DNA of 64,000 nucleotides, taken from the NCBI GenBank assembly GCA_964035795.1, contig OZ038322.1, forward strand, positions 14,454,711 to 14,518,710. The letters run 5' to 3'. The stretch comes from Pterobdella sp. o SKG-2022 (taxonomy: Eukaryota > Annelida > Clitellata > Hirudinida > Piscicolidae). This document shows, one piece after another, positions 48,001 through 59,900 of the stretch. The position numbers and the translations under genes were made by a program. A model generated the notes under the pieces. It was not told where the DNA came from and ran no database searches. It saw only the letters and a program-made list of their open reading frames with translations. The stretch's first letter is position 1; every line of letters begins with the position of its first letter.

Positions 48001-51000
48001 TCTTATTATTTTTATCCATATAAAACATGGCAGTTTGGGAACACACGACAGCCCGCTCACAAGTGTGTTCTGGCAAACTCCAGTGGATACTTCCACCGCC
48101 TCTTCTACTCCAGGACTACAGACACGTGCAATGATGATGAGGCCAGTGGTGATTGGTGTGTTGAGGAGTTTGAGGTGTCTGGAGGGGTGATGTTCAAATA
48201 CCTTCTTTATTTCATGTACACAGGAGTCTTGCCTTCTCAAAATCATTGTGTTGTTGCTGATGGTATGAATAGTGGTGAAAATAATGCCGGTAAAGAAAGT
48301 AAAAATAAAGATGATGGTTGTGGTGGCGGTGGTGGTGATAATAGAAGCAGTGGTAAAGGTAGAAATGGTGGCGTTAGTGATGGTAGGAATTTTAGTTGGG
48401 GGGGTGGTGATCAAGGGGTTCGGCTTGATGATTCTTCCATCAGAAACCTTAAGTCATTTGAGAGTCTGGATGCCAATGAGGTTTCCAAGTTGCAAGCTTT
48501 AGCTAGCAAGTATGAAGTCAAAGATCTCATAAAAATGTTAGTTTTTTACGTTTAGTTCTATATAAAATTAAATTCATAAACGAAAATAACCTTATCTTGC
48601 TTGAACACCAACTTATAACAAGATGGGTTAACACTACTGTTATTAAAAGTATTTTTTGAATGCTTATATGAAATGGCAGGTTAAAGACAAAAGACTCCAA
48701 AAAAACAGAGCAACCTTTGAACCACTTCGACTTGCAGTGAGTTTACGTACATGCTTGTGTCTCTATAAATGTCTTCAAATTATAACTAATAGCATCAACT
48801 ATAAACTTTTAAATTTATTTTAAGTTTAATGAAACTTGTTGTTTTTTAATAAAATTGTATTATTCAAGCCATCCACTTCATTATCTATCTGCTTTTGATT
48901 AAACCAGTAGATTGATACTATTCAATTTACTCCACGCCACACTAAACACCAACCACCCACTCAACTGAAACTACATTGCCACAGGAAAATGTCTGTTTCA
49001 CACGACGTCTTGCTGGTAAGTGAGGATGGTTCAACCGCCAAAGCCCACAAAGTTATATTAGCTTCACGATCCCTCTACTTCAGCACTCTCTTTAACTGGG
49101 ACCAGGTCTGCGCTGGTCCACTCTTTGCCAATTTAATCAAAGTGGCATAAACATCAGGATTTTTTAGGCCATAAAATATAAAATAAGGCTATAAACTATA
49201 TGATGAAAAAGATTATAATATTACACAGTCACACAAAATACAAGTGCAGTTACCTGGGGATGTTCTGCAAGTCATTCTCTCCTGCATCTATCAGGATCGG
49301 GTGTCTATGGGTGAGTGGTTGTGTGTGTGTGGTATTTTTTTTTACCCCGAGCATCCTAGTCTTGTTGGATGCTCCTCGTGTCCCCATCAAGACCGTCCAG
49401 TGGTCGATAAGCTCAGCCGCTCTCGCGGGGTCGGTCTGCAGACTCTTGGGACCCAGTGTGGTATTTATTTTGGGGCAGGTGAAGAGGTGAGGGGTGTCGT
49501 GAATGTGTGTTTGGCAGAGTGGGCATGAAGGTGAGGGATGAGATGAAGGTGAGATTTTGTTGAGGTATGAGAGGATGAAAGGTGATTTGTTTGATCTGAG
49601 TTGGGCGAAAGTGCGGCGAGTGTGGTGGTTTAAGGTGGTTTCTGATTTATGAATGGGTGGGGGTTGCTTGCTGAGGATTTTGTTGTGAGTGGATGATATG
49701 TAGTCGTGTACTATTTTTGTGTATATGGTTTTCATGTTGTTTTTTATTTGTGTGTGAGAGGTGGTCTGGGTGGAGGAGGGTATGTTTAGGGTGTAGTTGA
49801 TGTTGTTGTTGAATGTGGATTGTTTTTTGTATCTGGGGTGGGCTTTTTGTGTGGTGAGTGGGGTGGGAGGCTTTTTGTGTGAGTTGTGATGCGTGAAGTT
49901 TGAGATGGTTTTGGAGTGGGGGGATTTTGGTCTCTGAGTGGAGGTGTTGAGTGTTGGTGTCTAGAGTGAGGCCAGTGATTGTTCTCAGGGCTGCGTTTTG
50001 GATTTTTTGGAGTTTGTTGAGGGAGGTGGATGAGATGATGGGGGACCAGATGGTGTTGGCGTATTCGATGATGGGAAGGAGTAATGTTTTGTATGTGGTG
50101 ATGAGTGTTTCTTTGCTTTTTCTCCAGTGTGTTGATGTGAAGAGTTTTAGGAGATTGAGTGTTTTTTTTGCTTTGGTGATGGTGTTGTCTGTTTGGGTGG
50201 AGTATTTTAGTTTGGGATCAAAAGTTAAGCCAAGGATGGTAGGGTTGGAGGTAGTGGGGATGGGAATGTTGTTGATGTGGATGTTCAGGGGTTTGTTATA
50301 TTCTGATGGGTCTGGGGTCATGAGAGTTGATGTGGTTTTGGTAAGGTTGATTTGTAGGTTGTTATTGTGAGCCCATGTATGTATTTCATTGAGGTATGGT
50401 AGGAGGTTCTGGGTGGCTGTGTTGATGTTGTGGTGGGTTGGTGCTATGGTGATGTCATCTGCGTAGGTGATGAGGTTGAGTGAGCTGATTTTGGGGAGTG
50501 GTATGTCTGAGGGGTATATATTGAATAGAGTGGGTGATAGGACGCCCCCTTTGGGGACACCCGCTTTGATGTTTGTGTGTTTTGATGTGTGATTGTTGTA
50601 TGAGGTGTATTGTCTTTTAGGTAGTTGGCCAGGAATTTGATTATTGTTGTAGGAATATGGGTATTGTGTATTTTGTGGATGAGTTGGTGGATGTTGACCG
50701 TGTCGAATGCTTTGGTCATGTCGACGGCGGTGAAGATTGTTTTATGGGGGGGTTTTTTTTATTGAAACCAGTGAGTATGGTGTTATTGATTTGATGTAGG
50801 GCTGTGGTGGTAGAGTGTACGGCTCTGAAGCCGTGTTGGTGTGTTGGGAGGATTATATAAGTGGTGATGTGTGGGAGGATGATTTTTTCTAGAGTTTTTG
50901 CTATGGGAGAGAGTAGGGCTATTGGTCTGTATGAAGAGGGGAGAGAAGGGTTTTTTTTGGGTTTGGTGATAGGGATGATTTTGGAGGTTTTTCATATTTG

Positions 51001-54000
51001 GGGTATGGTATTTGTGTTGATTGTGATGTTGTAGAGGTTGGTTAGGTGTTTGATGGCTATTGGTCTTAGGTGTTTGAGATGTTTGATGTTGATATTGTCT
51101 GGTTCTGAGGAGTTGTTATTTTTTAGATTGTTTTATAGCGAGGATGGTATCTGATTCGGTGATTGTTATTGGGGTAGATGTGAGTGATTTGGTGAGTTTT
51201 TTATTCTGTGAGTGGGGTTGGAGGAGTGTTTTGTGGTTGATTTAAAATATTTATTTAGTGTGTTGGCTTTTTGTGTGTATGTGTGGGCTGTTTTGTTGTT
51301 GTGAGTGATGGTTGTATTGGTGGGAGTGGTAGGTCTTTTGGGGTTGAGGGCCTTTACTATGGACCATAGGATGTGAGATTTTTTTTTGTGGTCCCAGTCG
51401 GCTTTCAGGTGCTCTTCCCATTTTTGTTTTTTGTGTTGTTAAATGAGGTGGGTGATGTGTTGGTTGAGTGTGGGAAGTGAGGGATCTTTGTTATTGAGGG
51501 TTCTGGTGTGGTTTCGTTTCGATATGAGTGTAGTGATGCTTTCGGGGAGTGGGGTGTGGGTGGGTTTTATTATTCCTTTAGGGATGTTTATTTGGTCTGA
51601 TATGAGTATGGCGTTTGTGATGAGGTGGTTAGCTGTGTGGGGGTCTTCGTGGAGAGGGGTGCTTTTGAGGGTGTGTTCCATGTGTTTGGTGAATTGGGGC
51701 AAGTTGGCTTTCTTGTAGTTAGTGAGAGTTCTGAGGGGTTTAGTTGTGGGTATTTTGTATTTGTTTTTGAATGTGATGAGGATGGGAAGATGGTCGGAGT
51801 TCAAGGCTTTAAGTGTTTGCCAAGTGAGGTTGGCTGATATTGTGGTGTTTGCTGTGGTGATGTTAGGGGAGGTGGGTTGTTGATTTGGGTTGAATGGTAG
51901 TTGGGTGGGAGTGTTTTGGTTGAGAATGATGTGGTTTGAATTGAAGATGAGTGAAGTTATGAGTTGGCCTCTGTGGTCCGTGAAAGGGGAGTGCCATGTT
52001 TGTGAGTGGGCGTTAAAGTCACCCGTGATTATGGAATTGGGAAGGCTTGTGAGGTGGATGAAGAGGTTGGTGATTGAGTTGTCTATGTTGTTGGTGTTGG
52101 GTGGGATGTAGGCGTTTGAAATGTGTAGATTGGTGTGTTTGAGATGTATTTTTGTTGTGATGAGTTCGATGTTGTTTGTGATCAGGTTTGTGGGAGTGGG
52201 GATTTGTGAGTAGGTTATGTTGTTGATGTAGGTTAGCAGACCTTCACCTTTTTGGGATGAGGGTCTATCTAGTCTAATGGCTGAGAAGTTAGGGATGTTT
52301 GGGGTTTTGTGTTTGCTGTTGAGGTTGGATTCTTGTAGTGTGATGATGTGTATTTTTTTTTGTGTATTAGGTGGGTGAGTTGAGTTGTTTTCTTGGTGAT
52401 TGAGTTGAGGTTGAGCTGCATTATGTTGATGTTGTTTGGTGTTGTTAAAGAGGAAGTTGGTTGGTTTGGTTTGTTGATGTGTGTGGAGGGTTTTTTGTGT
52501 TAGATTGTGTATGTGGGGAGGAGTTTTTGGGGTAGGGATTTGATGTGTGTGACATGAATGAGGGTGAGTAGGATTTGAGTTTGATGTGTGAGCATTTGAG
52601 GGGAATCCAGTGCGAGGTGGTATGATTGCATTGGATGGAGGTTTGATATGAGGTGATTTTATGTGTACATATAGCACAGTACCACATGGGTCCCGGGTTG
52701 CTTTCCACATCTTCTGCGAGAAGCAGCTGAGCCCTTTTCGATTAGTCCGGGTCTTGGTGAGGGCAGGCCATAAAAAATATGGCCTGATTTGAGGTCCTCT
52801 TGAAAAGAGAGAGGACGGGGGGTGTTGAGGCACCGCCGTTCTCGATCGAAGTGCGTGTGTGTTCTCTTGTTATACGGTTAGGATGCTTTATGTTATGGGT
52901 GGTGGTAGTGGTGATGTTGGGGGTGGTGGTGCTGCTAATGTTTGTGTAAAACTTAAAAAGGAGACATTTTTTAAGCTAATTTTTCAAATAAAACTATAAT
53001 TAGCGTTAATGTTTTATAAAAAGCTTGAACTTATCGAAAATTATAGGTGTTTTCATAAAGAATAGACACTTTTAAAACTATTGTTTCAAAGTTACATACA
53101 AAAAATTATGTATAAAGATTTCTATCATAAATTATTTCACACCAAGTCATTACAGTATCAGCTTAAGTTATCAGGTCCAATAAAAGTAAGTAAGTCGACC
53201 ATTTGATTGCCCCTAACTGAGGTTTCGGTTGCGTATTTGATTGGCTTCACAGGGCGCTACCCCATGTGGATAAGTCTATAAAAAAGAGACTATGAAGACG
53301 ATAAACGATGATGAGGATGAATTATTTCTTCACAACATGGCCTTAGAACGGTCCAAGAAGGAGTTCTTGTGCGAATGTCTGGTAGCAGCTGACCTCTTCC
53401 TCTTTCCTACCCTCACCTCTCTCATCGAGGTCTCTCTCGCTCCCTTTGGTCTGTTTTGGTGTCTGCATTTTCATTCACTCAGTATTATTATTTAATATTA
53501 CTATTATTCATTTTTATTTTTTTTATTTGCATTATTATTATTTTCAATAAAAATAAATTTCTTCCCATGTAGTGAACATGAAGACTGTGATGGAAATGTT
53601 CAGTCTGTCATTGATGACCAATGCCCCTCAACTCAAGAAGATGTGCCTGATGTTCATGCAACTCAACCTCCCCACCCTCTTTGAGATGGAGTTTGTGGTG
53701 GTTATGTTGGTGTTGTAATTGGGAGATATATTTGGTGGTTAGTGTTAAACTGGTTTGGTGTTGGTTATGTATTTGTTAATTTTATTGGTTTAAAAAATTT
53801 TTTGTTATATTTTAAAGTTATGATGTTTATTTTACCATTGAACTAAAAACTAAGAATGAATAAGTTGATTGAATGATAAGTAAGGGTTTTGAGGGATATA
53901 TAGATAGGTGGATGGTATATTATAAATTCATTCATTGATTGATTATTTCTCAGTTCGTTCTCAGTCCTGAAAGAGGAAGAGTTCATAGTGGTGTCTGATT

Positions 54001-56033
54001 ACTATAAAAAACACGTATGTTGTTTAAATAGATAGAAAGAGAAATGGATGCATATAAATAATATATATTGTATAATTGATTATGAAACTTCACAAAACAG
54101 ACAAAAAACATGATGTCAAGGCAGATTACTCCATACGAAGAAATAAGCGCCCTCGAACAACCCCACACTTCACATAAAAAACATATCAACAACCACAACA
54201 ACAAAAAAAGGACAGTTTCCGTGAATGAGTTGAAAAAGTCACCAAAAAATGACATGAGAGACTCGGCTCTCAATGGAGCAGATCATGGTGTTGAAGAGTT
54301 GGAAAAGCATATAGAAAATGGTGATCACGTGGTCAGTGATATAGGAGTCTGTGAAAGTGGGGATAAGACTGATGGTGGGGGTGGGAGGGTGGATGAGACA
54401 ATGAGTGAGTTTCCTGCTCTTTCATCTACTAAGGACTGTCTTGAAAACAAGGGTTTGTTCTTTTTATTATTTTGTTTGTTTCAGCTATAACTATAGATAT
54501 AGTTATATAGATATAACGATAAAAAGTATGCAAAGCTAACACAAGGTTTTGAAGATAAGTAGCGTTAAACTTCGAAATATAAATTCTAATGGATATAATG
54601 AGTGAAATGATTGATCAAGCACTAAACAGCATTCACTTACCAGGAGTCGGCAGGTCGAACAGTCATAAAAGCCACCGAAAGTAATATCAAGTTTTCATGT
54701 TACTATAATCATTTTATTGCTTTTCGTCTCATTCCGAAATTTTTTTGATTCTCCGTTGGATAGTCGATAATGTTTTTCAAGTGGTATCGAAAAGCTTGAT
54801 AAAAAAATTTACCAATACCCTATTTTTCTTTTCCTCATTCACCTATTTAGTTTTCAAAAAAGCACCAACTAATCTCATTACAATTTATGCATTACTCCGC
54901 TAATCCACCCCCCACTAATCCACCCTTCGCTAATCTACCCCCCACTAATCCACCCTTCGCTAATCTTCCCCCTAATAATCCACCCTTCGCTAATCTTCCC
55001 CCCAATAATCCACCCTTCACTAATCCACCCATCGCTAATCTTCCCCCCACTAATCCACCCTTCGCTAATCTACCCCCCCCACTAATCCACCCTTCGTTTA
55101 TCCACCTCTAGCGTGAGGATATCCCAAAAGATGAGGAAGCAACAAAGTAGAGCTAACAAGGAAGTCAGCAAAGAAGAAGTCACCTCTCCCATCCCCATCC
55201 CCACCAATCCTTGGTACTATTTGATAATGATTTCTAGGGAATCTTGAAAACCCTATTTTCATAAAATCATTCAGTGTTTAATATAAATAATCTTTTTCTT
55301 TCAGTTGCTTCATTTAACGCTATATATTATTATATTCCGTTAAATGTATCACGTGGAGTAGCGCTTTGCGGAACCTATCACTTGCGCGACTAAAATAACA
55401 ATTAGGGCCACCTCGCCACCAGGGGGAGTCCGCGGTGGGAGGAGTCTCCGTTCAGCCTCACTTTCTCACAAATCATGCAGCAGCAGATGATGACTAACAA
55501 AAATACTGCAACATCACCCTACAACCCAAGCAATACTCCCACATCACCCAAGTCTCCATCAACACCTTTTAAGAAATTATCTCAGCAGATGAAGAAGCAA
55601 CTTCAGAGACAACAGCAAAACCAAGAGCAGAAGTGCCAGGTTGAGACGTGGAAAATGGCCAGCTCTTTTGCGGAACCACTCAGTAGCATCATTGATGCGC
55701 AGACTGACATGAAGAACAACAGAAACAGACTGCTCAGCAAGAACCTCAGTCTTGTCCAAGTAACCTTTCAATCTTTATATACAATTGTGATATCATTATG
55801 AAGGTTTGAGATTTTGGTCAAGTGGTTTTATGAGAACGAACATTTGTCTCTTTAGCCTCATTTGGCTGTTTTCATGTAACTAAATGCATGTGATTAAGTG
55901 ATTTCGTGATCCACAGATAGAGGAGAGGGCCATAGAAGAGTTGCTGCGGCACTATGAGAGTCCCGAGCAGCAGGTCACCGTGTGTCGAGTTAAACTCAAA
56001 GCTGCACCACCATCTTGGATGGCTGTTCTGTAA
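42089..56033 (+). CDS. IBTK: IBTK-like protein: ankyrin, RCC1 and two BTB domains, 25 exons found
   Basis: Human IBTK inhibits BTK and acts as a CUL3 substrate adaptor. Exons: 42089-42192, 42389-42495, 43692-43792, 44288-44378, 45026-45141, 45337-45447, 45600-45685, 45742-45823, 45929-46049, 46255-46426, 46696-46804, 46993-47164, 47318-47462, 47638-47731, 48034-48536, 48680-48736, 48985-49105, 49250-49310, 53287-53448, 53573-53690, 53954-54014, 54101-54452, 55112-55213, 55423-55759, 55917-56033. About 1200 residues. Ankyrin repeat GWTALHRAAFTGNLHTVHLL; RCC1 blades TCGHGLGGRLGHSNEE and INGGQLGHGK; BTB1 from LMSDVVIK with a Gly/Asn-rich insert at 48260-48420; BTB2 KAHKVILASRSLYFSTLFNW; C-terminal IEERAIEELLRHYES. 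One junction (54452 to 55112) is out of phase, so a small exon is missing. An antisense LINE fills the intron at 49311-53286. Confidence 0.93.
42840..43560 (+). mobile_element. Degenerate LINE fragment in IBTK intron 2
   Basis: Frames on the plus strand match the tail after a LINE reverse transcriptase: ETVHSFLYLGSKIDS, then WCLRRNKSDILKRTERVMVE and a final WSCNKKG-like stretch. Several stops break it. It lies in the same orientation as the host gene, between exons ending at 42495 and starting at 43692, and should be removed by splicing. Confidence 0.75.
43879..44042. repeat. 164-bp foldback element in IBTK intron 3
   Basis: The left arm from about 43879 (TACTGCAAGTTATTTAAACA and AAGCTTTTCGCTAACA) pairs with the right arm ending near 44042 (TTGTTAGCGAAAAGCTT and GTGTTCAAATAATTTGCAGTA). 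A loop holds GTCAAGTGACATACTTGAC. The arms share the AAGCTTTTCG core with the 23862 and 60541 copies. Confidence 0.8.
49344..52860 (-). mobile_element. APE-type non-LTR retrotransposon with 2A peptide, inserted antisense in IBTK
   Basis: Read on the minus strand the order is: a leader, a 2A motif, a PHD/RING-like zinc cluster (WYCAICTHK and HWIPLKC), an APE endonuclease (GDFNAHSQTWHS at 52006-52023, then SDHLPI near 51790), a reverse transcriptase (MTKAFDTVN; VPKGGVLSPTLFN; YADD at 50454-50465), and a cysteine/histidine tail (CPLCQTHIHDTPHLFTCP). It ends in A9 (T9 at 49335-49343), as LINEs do. The reading frame is broken by frameshifts before the 2A, between the zinc cluster and endonuclease, and several times in the reverse transcriptase, so the copy is dead but fairly young. 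The coding strand is strikingly poor in G. Both flanks are GT-rich, which obscures target-site duplications. Confidence 0.9.
52688..52711 (-). other. 2A ribosome-skipping motif DVESNPGP
   Basis: Minus-strand codons GAT GTG GAA AGC AAC CCG GGA CCC encode the 2A consensus D-V/I-E-x-N-P-G-P. It is preceded by a leucine-rich stretch (AQLLLAE) as in 2A peptides of viruses and LINEs, and followed at once by a methionine and the zinc cluster. A TAA (52742-52744) lies ten codons upstream in this frame, while the upstream leader is open in another frame, so this copy has probably frameshifted in the leader. Confidence 0.85.
54895..55095 (+). repeat. 15-bp tandem repeat (minisatellite) in IBTK intron
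   Basis: About thirteen units of 15 bases alternate between CTAATCCACCCTTCG and variants of CTAATCTACCCCCCA. The array sits directly before the splice acceptor at 55111. Because the unit is a multiple of three, one frame stays open and would encode a Pro/Asn repeat; it is not in frame with the flanking exon, so I treat it as intronic. Confidence 0.85.
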
Positions 56034-56965
56034 TGCGGTGTGGAGATTTTTAGGCGGTGTTTCATGGGTTGATAACAGGGTTTGTTGATGAAGAAGAGGT
56101 GGAAAATGATGGTGTTGACGGAGGCTATAATGTTGAATGTGTATTTAACTTTTTTGTTGGGTATTTGAAATTATTTATTGTTAAGACATAATATTTTCAT
56201 AGATATTATATTTTTTGGAACTTGTTTTGAACTTTAAATGTTACTAGTTCAACTTTTCAGGTTAAAAACTCAATCCGAATATAATTTAGACTACCAAACA
56301 TTGCTTGCTAAGGGGTTTTTTGGGAATATATAGTCGAAGTATTAAAACCTTCAAACTGTTTAATTTTGTATCATATTGTCCATTGAGCTCATTTGTTGAC
56401 ATTTATGTAAATAAACTCAATTTATTTTTGTAAAACCTTTAAAAAAATGAGAATGCCAATTACATCTATATTTACATCCTTCTATAGTTTTCATCAATAT
56501 GGCCATATTATGGTTCTTCCTAAGATAGATTTTCCATAAGGAATTCTTTGCTGACCGAATCATTTTTATTCGAGCTTAGCGGCTAATTGTTTTAGACGTG
56601 TTTATCCTGAACTGGTCTTTAACAAGTTTAAATGCACTTGAATGTGTGTAATTTTTAGAAATAACTTAAAAAACACATTTTAGGAGAATCTTTTATTTTA
56701 AATTCTCGAATTTGTAATCTGAAATATAGATTTTTATAACTTCTTGCAAAACCATCTGGTTTATACACATCCACCTAAAAATATATCTTTAAAAACGTTT
56801 TATAAAAAATATTTATTTAAAATATTTACATTTAAATAATTTTCTAAACTGATTATTCAATGAATTATTTATTAAGATTAAAAAATATAATTTATTGAAA
56901 TTTCAAAATAATAAGCGATAGTTAAACATTGAAATTTTTTTTGAAAATAATGAAGATTGCAAGGG
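56034..56965. other. Intergenic gap between convergent IBTK and GPR158-like genes
   Basis: AT-rich 3' flanks of two convergent genes. AATAAA at 56410-56415 could end the IBTK transcript, 377 bases after its stop. No gene or repeat was recognised. Confidence 0.55.
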
Positions 56966-59900
56966 TCACGCTCTGTTTCTGACGGGTGTAGTTTTGGAGT
57001 GTTTGATGTTGTTTTCAGGAGTGAAGTAGCTGTTGTCGTCCATGTACACACTCACTCCTTCGATACTGTTAGATGATGCAGACCTGGCCGACAGCTCTCC
57101 TCCTGCCGTCGCTGTGGAGTTCTCAGTCTGATCTCCTAGGGTCCAGTTGCCCCCCCCTGTGCTTCCGCTGGGTGTGGCTGCAGTCTTGTACGAGCCCTTG
57201 TATTTGGTGTGCAAATTCTGAAAACTGAACTTTCGGATGGTTTGTTTCTTGCCTCCTCTTCGTTTCGAAATGTGAGGGTTGTCTTGCCTCATCGTCTTCG
57301 TTTTGTATATTTGGAGTTGGGTGTAGAGCTTTCTCAACTCGTACTGCAAATACAAAATATTTCAAGCACTTCAACAAGGTTGCAAATTACGAAAAACTTA
57401 TTATCTCATTAAAAACGAGCCTCAATACATTGAATCGCCCTCAATCCTCGTACAATCTCACCCTGATATCTTCAGGCCTCATGTTTGATATATCCACATC
57501 CCCTTGGACACATTGAGAGCTGCAATTTGCTAGGTTTTTAGAGTCGATCACCGTGGAAGAGAGTCTGCCTTTGGAGGTCTGACCTTTTGGAGGTCGTCCT
57601 GTGAACCAGATCTGTGAGAGGTTTAGCTAAATTTTGGCATTTCGGTTTTTATAGCCGGTATATAACTTTTTTTATAAAACTTTGGAAATGTTTCATGAAA
57701 ATTTGGTTCATTATTTTTCATGGAATGCTCAAGCAGCATTGGTTAAACTCAGAATTGTTCTTTTCAATGCTTTAGGACTTGATGAAATTCGAAACATGAA
57801 AAGCTCAGTCAATTTAGCCTAAAACCTTTGTTATAAAAAGCAACATCAAAACTAATATATACTAACGAGAGTTTCAAAATAAATTAAACAAAGTCAAAAA
57901 ACTAAACATGTGAACTGACTTGACTGACCTTAGTACAGACCTCCAGCAGCACGACGACAGAAGCACTAAGATTACAACGCACCAGGGTGGCTGCCAACAT
58001 CACATCAGGGTGAACTATGGAGTTGGCAAAGTACCTAAAGGCATTCGAGGGTTCGTGAACTTGGGACTCACAGCGTATTGTATATTTGTAGTTGGGTATT
58101 TGTAGTAATATTCTATCCATATATTAAATATCGTATATAGTTTTTTTAAATCGTTTAGTATGGTTTATAATTTCGAAGGATTTTCAAGCTTTTGATTTTA
58201 TTTTAATTCCAAAATTTATCACTTACTACGGCAAAATTAAACAAACATAATGGTCAATAAGAATTATAACGACCAGCTTAAAATATTCAAGACCCTCAAC
58301 AAACCTGAACGAATAAAAGATGACCGAGAATATGATCTCGTTGAAGATGCAGGTAGTGGTCAGTCTGTTTTGGCACAGCTCATCTGGAGCTTTCCTTACC
58401 TTGTAACATAACTTCATGGCGTATCCCAGGAAGATCAGCTCTCCTGTGAAGTTTTTTGTTTGTGAGGTAGCATGCGTGTAGTTGAAAATTGTATCGAATA
58501 ATGGAAATGCTAAGCGAAGAAATTATTTTGTGTTTTTTTGAATCAAAGAACTACAAAACATCAAAAAAGCACTCCTGTTACCACAAATACCCAAATATGG
58601 CCAAATATTACAGCATCCTAAAATATCACAAAATGACAAAACAACCCACAAACCAGCTTCCAGCACACGATCCTTGACAGAGACGCGACAAGCACTGGAA
58701 GAGAAGAGCAGTTTCAAGTCATTCACAGAGTCTAGCAAGGCAGCCGTCCAAATGAGCATCATGAACGCTAGGATGACTAGCATCGATGCTAGGTACCTCA
58801 GTAGGTCTTTATCTCTTAGCTGCACCCTCTGTGCCTTCCTCGATTGGAACTCAGATAGTGTTCTGTAAGTGTTTTGAGAAGAAGGGTATGGTAGGGTTTG
58901 ATATAGTATAGTTGAGGTTTTGTTAGGAGATGGTTTAAGTAATAATTTAGTTTCGAAAATAATTCAATGTAGTTTTTCAAATATTTATTCAACTTTTTGC
59001 TTTAATAATGAGCATTTTTCGGACATTGTTTTCGAAATTTCTATTGTGAATAAAATTTTTTTTTAAAATTTATAATTGTGAAAAGTTACATTCAAATGAC
59101 TTTCTTAGAAGTTTTTGTTATAAGTTAGTTCCATTATGAGAAAAATTTTTTTAAAATTTAATTCAATTCATATGAAATTGTCACGTTTGAAAATTTTAGC
59201 GATTATGTTAAATTCAAAAGTTCTCCTTATTTGAGCTTAAAAAAGCAAACCTTTAAAATCCAATTACATTTGAAAATGATGTTTAATTGCGAAAATTCAT
59301 GAATAGAAGCAAAAACTTTCAGTTTGGTTGAAACATTTAGAAAAGAATCTTCTTGAAGTATGAAAATTTGAATTAAATTTGAAGCAATATTCATTATAAT
59401 ATTGATCAAAAAATTATTTCAATTCAAACATCCGACAAACCACTCAGTTTTGATTACAAACAAATCATCAAAAAAACATTCAACCTATGCATTTTAAGGA
59501 GAAGAGAGCCGTAGAGAAGGAGAAATGAAAACTCTCTCAGCCATGGAATGACCACGCACCAAAGGGGGTTGGGGTGGAAGTAGCCGAAGATCACCTTTAT
59601 GAAGGTGTGTAATGATGATGATGATGTTATCACTGGTGATGATGATAGTATTTTTGATAATAATCAAAATATTACTATTAGTAAACATAATATTGTTGTC
59701 GATAATAATAATGAGAAAGATACTTTTAGTAAAAGTAATATTTTTTTCAGTAATTATTAAAAAGTTTGTACAATCAATTCGTTATGATAGATTAAAAACA
59801 ACATTTGTATTCAAAGAATTGTTGTTATTAATTAAAATGAAGGCAAAACTGCCATTACTACTACTAACATAATAATGTTCATAAAAGTCACAAAAAAATT

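Noticed and set aside
54887..55111. Open frame of 74 codons with Pro/Asn pentapeptide repeats
   Set aside because: It is created by a 15-base minisatellite, is out of frame with the next IBTK exon, and the frame that does lead into that exon has a stop at 55083.
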